From Hyphomicrobiales bacterium (GTDB lineage: Bacteria > Pseudomonadota > Alphaproteobacteria > Rhizobiales > Xanthobacteraceae): a stretch of 45,334 nt of DNA. The position numbers were made by a program, and so were the translations under genes. The notes under the pieces are model-generated. The model searched no databases. It saw only the letters and a program-made list of their open reading frames with translations, and was not told where the DNA came from. Positions 41,993 to 45,334 of this stretch are shown here, one piece after another; the stretch's first letter is position 1; the number at the start of each line of letters is the position of its first letter. The DNA is taken from contig JAJPKK010000284.1 of the NCBI GenBank assembly GCA_021323775.1, positions 1-45,334 of the forward strand, in the 5' to 3' direction.

Positions 41993-44485
41993 ATGCGACA
42001 CATTCGAACAAAAACAAACATGGTTTTGGCCGTTGCGCTCATTATGGGAGCGGGCGGGCTCGGCGCCGCATCATGGCAGTCCTATCAGACGTCGCAGCGC
42101 GAAGCGGCGATCTTCGGGAGCCTGAGCGCGACCGCTTTTGAAAACGGCTTTTGCGATCGCGCCTTGCGGCTGGCGGTGGCCGGATTGCCGCCGCGCCGTG
42201 GCGCGCCTCTATCGTTCCAATCGCCGCAGCTGCAGGGCGAGCTCGCGTTTTTTGGCGCGAGTCATGACTGCTATTTTCAATCCGCGCTTACGGGACACAA
42301 GCAATTGCTGAGCAGCGTGGCGCTCAGCGCCGACGGCTCGCGCATTGTCACCGGCTCCTGGGACGGCACCGCGCGCGTATGGGACGCCGCTACCGGCGCC
42401 GCCCTCCTTACGCTCGCGGGGCATCGCAGCTGGGTGAACAGCGCCGCATTCAGTTCCGACAGCAGCCGCATCGTGACGGCATCCTGGGACAAGACCGCGC
42501 GCGTGTGGGATGCACGGACCGGTGCGCTTGTCGCGACGCTCACGGGCCACATCGATGCGGTGAACAGCGCCACGTTCAGCGCCGACGGCGCGCGGGTCAT
42601 CACGGCGGGCGACGACGGCACTGCGCGCATCTTTGATGCTGCGACCGGCGCACTGCTGGTCACGCTCTCAGGACATACGCTCGCGGTCACCGGCGCTGCT
42701 TTCAGCCCGGACGGATCGCGCATCGTCACCTCGTCATTCGACACGACGGCGCGGCTGTGGGATGCCGCAAGCGGCACGCCACTGGCGACGCTCTCAGGAC
42801 ATTCTGCTTTGCTATGGAGCGCGCGCTTCAGTCCCGACGGTTCGCGGATCGTGACCGCATCCGATGACGGCACCGCCCGCGTCTGGGATGCGCAAACCGG
42901 AACTGCCGTCGCGACGCTCAGCGGTCATACCGGCCCGGTGCTCGACGCGGTGTTCAGCCCGGACGGCTCGCGCATCGCCACGGCATCGTTCGACGGCACC
43001 GCGCGAATCTGGAACGTCGAGACCGGTGCGCCGTTGGCGACGCTGTCGGGACACCGGGGCTGGGTCTGGAGCGCGCGGTTCAGCTCGGACGCGACGCGCC
43101 TCGTCACGGCATCGTCGGACGGCACGGCGCGCCTCTGGGATGCCGCAACCGGCAGCCTGATTGCCGCGCTTTTCGGCCATACCGGTCCGGTCTTCAAGGC
43201 GATCTTCGACGCAAGCGGGTCTCGCGTCGTCACCGCCTCCTTCGACCATACCGCGCGGGTGTGGACGCTGCGCAGAGGCGCGCCGCTTTTCGTTCTGTCC
43301 GGCCACGCGGGCGCGCTGAACAACGCGGCATTCAGCCCCGACGGCACGCGCGTCGTCACCGCCTCCGAAGACAACACGGCACGCATCTGGGACGCCAAGA
43401 CCGGTGCCCTGCTCGCCACGCTTTCGGGTCATGCCAAGGCCATCAATCACGCCATTTTCAGCCCGGACGGCACGCGCATCGTGACGACATCGGATGACGA
43501 CACCGGCCGCGTCTGGGATGCGCGCACCGGCAAGGCGATCGCCATGTTTGCGGTCGACGAGGATCGCGTGGTCGACGCCGCATTCAGCTCCGACGGCGCG
43601 CGCATCGTCACCGCGTCGTTCGACAATACCGCGCGCATCTGGGACACGCGAAGCGGCGCTCTCCTGGCCACGCTTGCCGGACATAAAGGCTGGGTCAACA
43701 GCGCCGCCTTCAGCCCCGACGGCGCGCGCATCGTCACCGCGTCTTTCGATAACACCGCGCGTGTCTGGAGTGCGGAAACGGGCAGGGTGCTTGCGACACT
43801 GTCCGGCCACACGGATCGCCTGCTCGCCGCCGCGTTCAGCCCCGACGGTTCGCGCATTGTCACCGCTTCGGCCGACAACACGGCGCGAATTTGGGACAGC
43901 AAGTCCGGCGCCGCGCTTCTCACGCTCCTTGGCCACAAGGATTGGGTGGACGGCGCTACCTTCAGCGCCGACGGTGCGCGCGTGGTCACGGCCTCGTATG
44001 ACGGCACCGCACGCGTCTTTGACGCAAGAACCGGCGCCGCCATTGCGACGCTTGGCGGCCACACCGACCGGGTGCTGGGCGCTGCGTTCAGCCCCGACGG
44101 CGCGCGCATCGTCACGGCGTCCGCCGATAAGACAGCGCGCATCTTTGACGCCGCAACGGGCGTCGCCTTGGCGATGCTGGGGGGCCACGGCAACCAGGTG
44201 GTCAGCGCGGCGTTCAGCCCCGACGGCACGCGCGTCGTCACCGCCTCTTTGGACCGCACCGCGCGCATCTGGCAGCTCGATCCGATCGTGCTGATGCCGG
44301 CAGCGCAGCGCCAAGATTATGTCTGCCGCCAGCGCTTGGTGGGAGCACTGTCGTTCACGGATCGCGAGATGCAGGATCCCATGCTGCGCGGCAGGGACGA
44401 GCATCCCTGCGAGCGCGCCGGTCCGCTGAGCTTGACCTATTACCGGCGTGCGCTGGCGGCGATGCGAACTGCTTTTTCGCGCTAG
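41993..44485 (+). CDS. Membrane-anchored protein of 16 WD40 repeats
   Basis: An 830-residue protein. After a basic start (MRHIRTKTNM) comes one hydrophobic anchor (VLAVALIMGAGGLGAASW), then a helical segment (QREAAIFGSLSATAFENGFC, LRLAVAGLPP). From residue about 101, 16 consecutive WD40 units of exactly 42 residues follow, most reading GH..., AFSPDG(S/A/T)RIVTAS, DNTARIWD. Unit 11 lacks the GH pair (VDED instead). A short C-terminal domain has YVCRQRLVGALSFTDREMQD, then HPCERAGPLSLTYYRRAL. The propellers are probably periplasmic. Sixteen blades suggest two stacked propellers. Function unknown; a scaffold role is likely. ATG 41993 chosen; 42020 or an upstream ATG 41903 are alternatives. Confidence 0.88.
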   Translation: MRHIRTKTNMVLAVALIMGAGGLGAASWQSYQTSQREAAIFGSLSATAFENGFCDRALRLAVAGLPPRRGAPLSFQSPQLQGELAFFGASHDCYFQSALTGHKQLLSSVALSADGSRIVTGSWDGTARVWDAATGAALLTLAGHRSWVNSAAFSSDSSRIVTASWDKTARVWDARTGALVATLTGHIDAVNSATFSADGARVITAGDDGTARIFDAATGALLVTLSGHTLAVTGAAFSPDGSRIVTSSFDTTARLWDAASGTPLATLSGHSALLWSARFSPDGSRIVTASDDGTARVWDAQTGTAVATLSGHTGPVLDAVFSPDGSRIATASFDGTARIWNVETGAPLATLSGHRGWVWSARFSSDATRLVTASSDGTARLWDAATGSLIAALFGHTGPVFKAIFDASGSRVVTASFDHTARVWTLRRGAPLFVLSGHAGALNNAAFSPDGTRVVTASEDNTARIWDAKTGALLATLSGHAKAINHAIFSPDGTRIVTTSDDDTGRVWDARTGKAIAMFAVDEDRVVDAAFSSDGARIVTASFDNTARIWDTRSGALLATLAGHKGWVNSAAFSPDGARIVTASFDNTARVWSAETGRVLATLSGHTDRLLAAAFSPDGSRIVTASADNTARIWDSKSGAALLTLLGHKDWVDGATFSADGARVVTASYDGTARVFDARTGAAIATLGGHTDRVLGAAFSPDGARIVTASADKTARIFDAATGVALAMLGGHGNQVVSAAFSPDGTRVVTASLDRTARIWQLDPIVLMPAAQRQDYVCRQRLVGALSFTDREMQDPMLRGRDEHPCERAGPLSLTYYRRALAAMRTAFSR
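42293..44308. repeat. 16 x 126-bp coding tandem repeat
   Basis: Sixteen in-frame units of exactly 126 bp (42 codons) start at the GGACAC (Gly-His) codons at 42293 and run to 44308 with no insertion or deletion between units. Conserved cores such as TTCAGCCC(G/C)GACGG and CGCATCGTCACCGC recur every 126 bp, and codon choice is similar between units. Confidence 0.9.
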
Positions 44486-44513
44486 CCTGCGATCCAGAGT
44501 CGCAGTACCGACC

Positions 44514-44828
44514 GTGAATCGCGACGCCTATCGCAAGCACGTGGAAAAGGCTGCGGCGGTCTTCAAGGAGCACGGCGCCTTGAAGATGGTCGAATGCTGG
44601 GGCGACTATGTGCCGGACGGCAAGCTGACATCCTTCCCGATCGCGGTGAAGAAAAAGGACGACGAGACCGTCGTCTTTTCCTGGATCGTGTGGCCGTCAA
44701 AACAGGCCCGCGACGAGGGCTTCAAAAAAGTGATGGCCGATCCGCGCGCCCAGCCCGACGTCAACCCGATGCCGTTCGACGGCAAGCGCCTGATCTTCGG
44801 CGGCTTCAAGGTTCTGCTCGAGGTTTGA
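44514..44828 (+). pseudogene. N-terminally truncated DUF1428 family protein
   Basis: The reading VNRDAYRKHVEKAAAVFKEH, then ALKMVECWGDYVPDGKLTSF, FSWIVWPSKQARDEGFKKVM and MPFDGKRLIFGGFKVL, is clearly the DUF1428 family (RNA signal-recognition-type misannotations aside, function unknown; a ferredoxin-like barrel). Full-length members begin with a MSYIDGFV-type first strand that is missing here; the sequence upstream (RSRVAVPT) retains only its end. The GTG at 44514 could still start a shortened protein of 104 residues. It lies 28 bp after the WD40 stop. I infer that a rearrangement removed its 5' end. Confidence 0.55.
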
Positions 44829-44860
44829 GCCAAAGCTAGGAAAACCGTGCCTTTCCTGGG

Positions 44861-44998
44861 AGAATCGGCATCTCGCGCAAGACCGGCTACAAGATCATCG
44901 CCCGCTACAACAGTTGCGGCCTGGAAGGGCTGACCGACCGCTCGCGCCGACCTTACCGGCACGCCAACCAGCTCCCCATTCAGATCGAGACGCAGATA
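44861..44998 (+). mobile_element. IS481-family transposase relic
   Basis: The frame reads RIGISRKTGYKIIARYNSCG, then LEGLTDRSRRPYRHANQLPI and QIETQI, a close match to the N-terminal helix-turn-helix and linker of IS481-type transposases (GISRKTGYKW, GLEDRSRRPHRHAN). The remaining transposase, including the DDE core, is absent; after 44998 the frame loses similarity. No inverted repeats were found. From 44999 to 45157 nothing else is recognised. Confidence 0.7.
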
Positions 44999-45157
44999 CG
45001 ACCGCACAATCGGCGGCAGTCGGCGGCGATGGCGTATTCCGGTGTGGCGCGCCACTTCGCGATTTTTCACTACAAAACAGTCGCGGGTACACCGATTGCA
45101 GCCTGCGATACACCCATGCCTGGCGCCGTTGCAGCGTCGCTGCCACGGTGCTCGCGC

Positions 45158-45334
45158 CTATGCGGCTCTTGGACGAAGCGTCGGAATGCCGCTCACATCC
45201 TCTTCGCGTTCCGCGTGCCAGGTATCATAAGCCGCCTGCATGCGTACCCAGACCCCGGCGCCGTCGCCAAACAACTTGCCGAGTCGAACCGCAACCGCCG
45301 GAGAGACCGGCTTGCGCTCGCGCAAAACGTCGTA
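45158..45334 (-). CDS. higA: HigA-family antitoxin (partial at window edge)
   Basis: The minus strand from the window end reads 58 codons to a TAG at 45158-45160: YDVLRERKPVSPAVAVRLGK, then LFGDGAGVWVRMQAAYDTWH, then AEREEDVSGIPTLRPRAA. This is the second half of the XRE helix-turn-helix of HigA/VapI antitoxins (VSPxMAxRLGxLFGxxxxxWLxMQxAYDLW). The N terminus and, if present, the higB toxin lie beyond the window. HigA neutralises HigB and represses the operon. It was seen only by reading the edge since no start codon remains inside. Confidence 0.75.
   Translation of the reverse strand, partial: YDVLRERKPVSPAVAVRLGKLFGDGAGVWVRMQAAYDTWHAEREEDVSGIPTLRPRAA

Noticed and set aside
42812-44404. 530-residue minus-strand open frame opposite the WD40 repeats
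   Set aside because: Periodic only because the sense strand is; no start context and no recognisable domain.

Overview
The window reads as chromosome from a high-GC alphaproteobacterium of the Bradyrhizobium / Rhodopseudomonas / Xanthobacteraceae type (Hyphomicrobiales). This is inferred from gene content and codon bias, from several families of intergenic palindromic repeats, and from lineage-typical genes: a tandem LTXXQ protein with histidine/alanine/proline-rich repeats, long WD40 proteins, cyanide-insensitive-type cydAB, Rsm22 and many branched-chain-type ABC transporter genes. No tRNA, rRNA, CRISPR array, prophage or intact transposase was seen.

Layout. 1-2540: HpcH/HpaI-type aldolase divergent from a class II aldolase, bracketed by composite palindromic repeats. 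2551-7904: GT9 heptosyltransferase-like gene, two gene relics (3903-4148, 4182-4475), membrane acyltransferase, secreted alpha/beta-hydrolase, Rsm22-type methyltransferase followed by a 17-bp tandem array. 8069-13554: LTXXQ envelope protein, cydAB, a one-TM coiled-coil protein. 13590-22986: carbon-uptake island with two Tat-type solute-binding proteins, an esterase with a perfect inverted repeat at its start, a complete livGFHM-livK set preceded by a putative coupled leader ORF, and a tautomerase. 23322-24350: unknown membrane protein. 24519-32518: two divergent molybdenum hydroxylase large subunits, one with its FAD and 2Fe-2S partners, then pccB. 32524-35725: small secreted proteins, a secreted carboxymuconolactone-decarboxylase-like protein, a dimeric alpha/beta-barrel protein and an EamA exporter. 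35655-36120: frameshifted vapC relic with an operator-like palindrome. 36149-40789: SDR oxidoreductase, tandem-receiver response regulator divergent from a chemoreceptor. 40980-44485: two one-TM Pro/Ala-rich proteins divergent from a protein of 16 WD40 repeats. 44514-45334: truncated DUF1428 gene, IS481 relic, and the 3' part of higA running off the window.

How the genes may work together. The 13.6-32.5 kb stretch looks like a catabolic island: solute-binding proteins and one permease/ATPase set would import small organic acids, aromatic or amino-acid-like compounds; the esterase, tautomerase, molybdenum hydroxylases and acyl-CoA carboxylase could process them. The substrate cannot be read from sequence. 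The aldolases at 0.5-2.3 kb would suit the same theme. cydAB supplies a high-affinity or cyanide-resistant terminal oxidase.

I found no obvious new defence or mobile system. The most unusual items are the 16 in-register WD40 repeats, the leader ORF fused by ATGA overlap to livG, the perfect 10-bp inverted repeat at the esterase start, the divergent molybdenum hydroxylase pair with different active-site loops, and the number of distinct palindromic or tandem repeats between genes.
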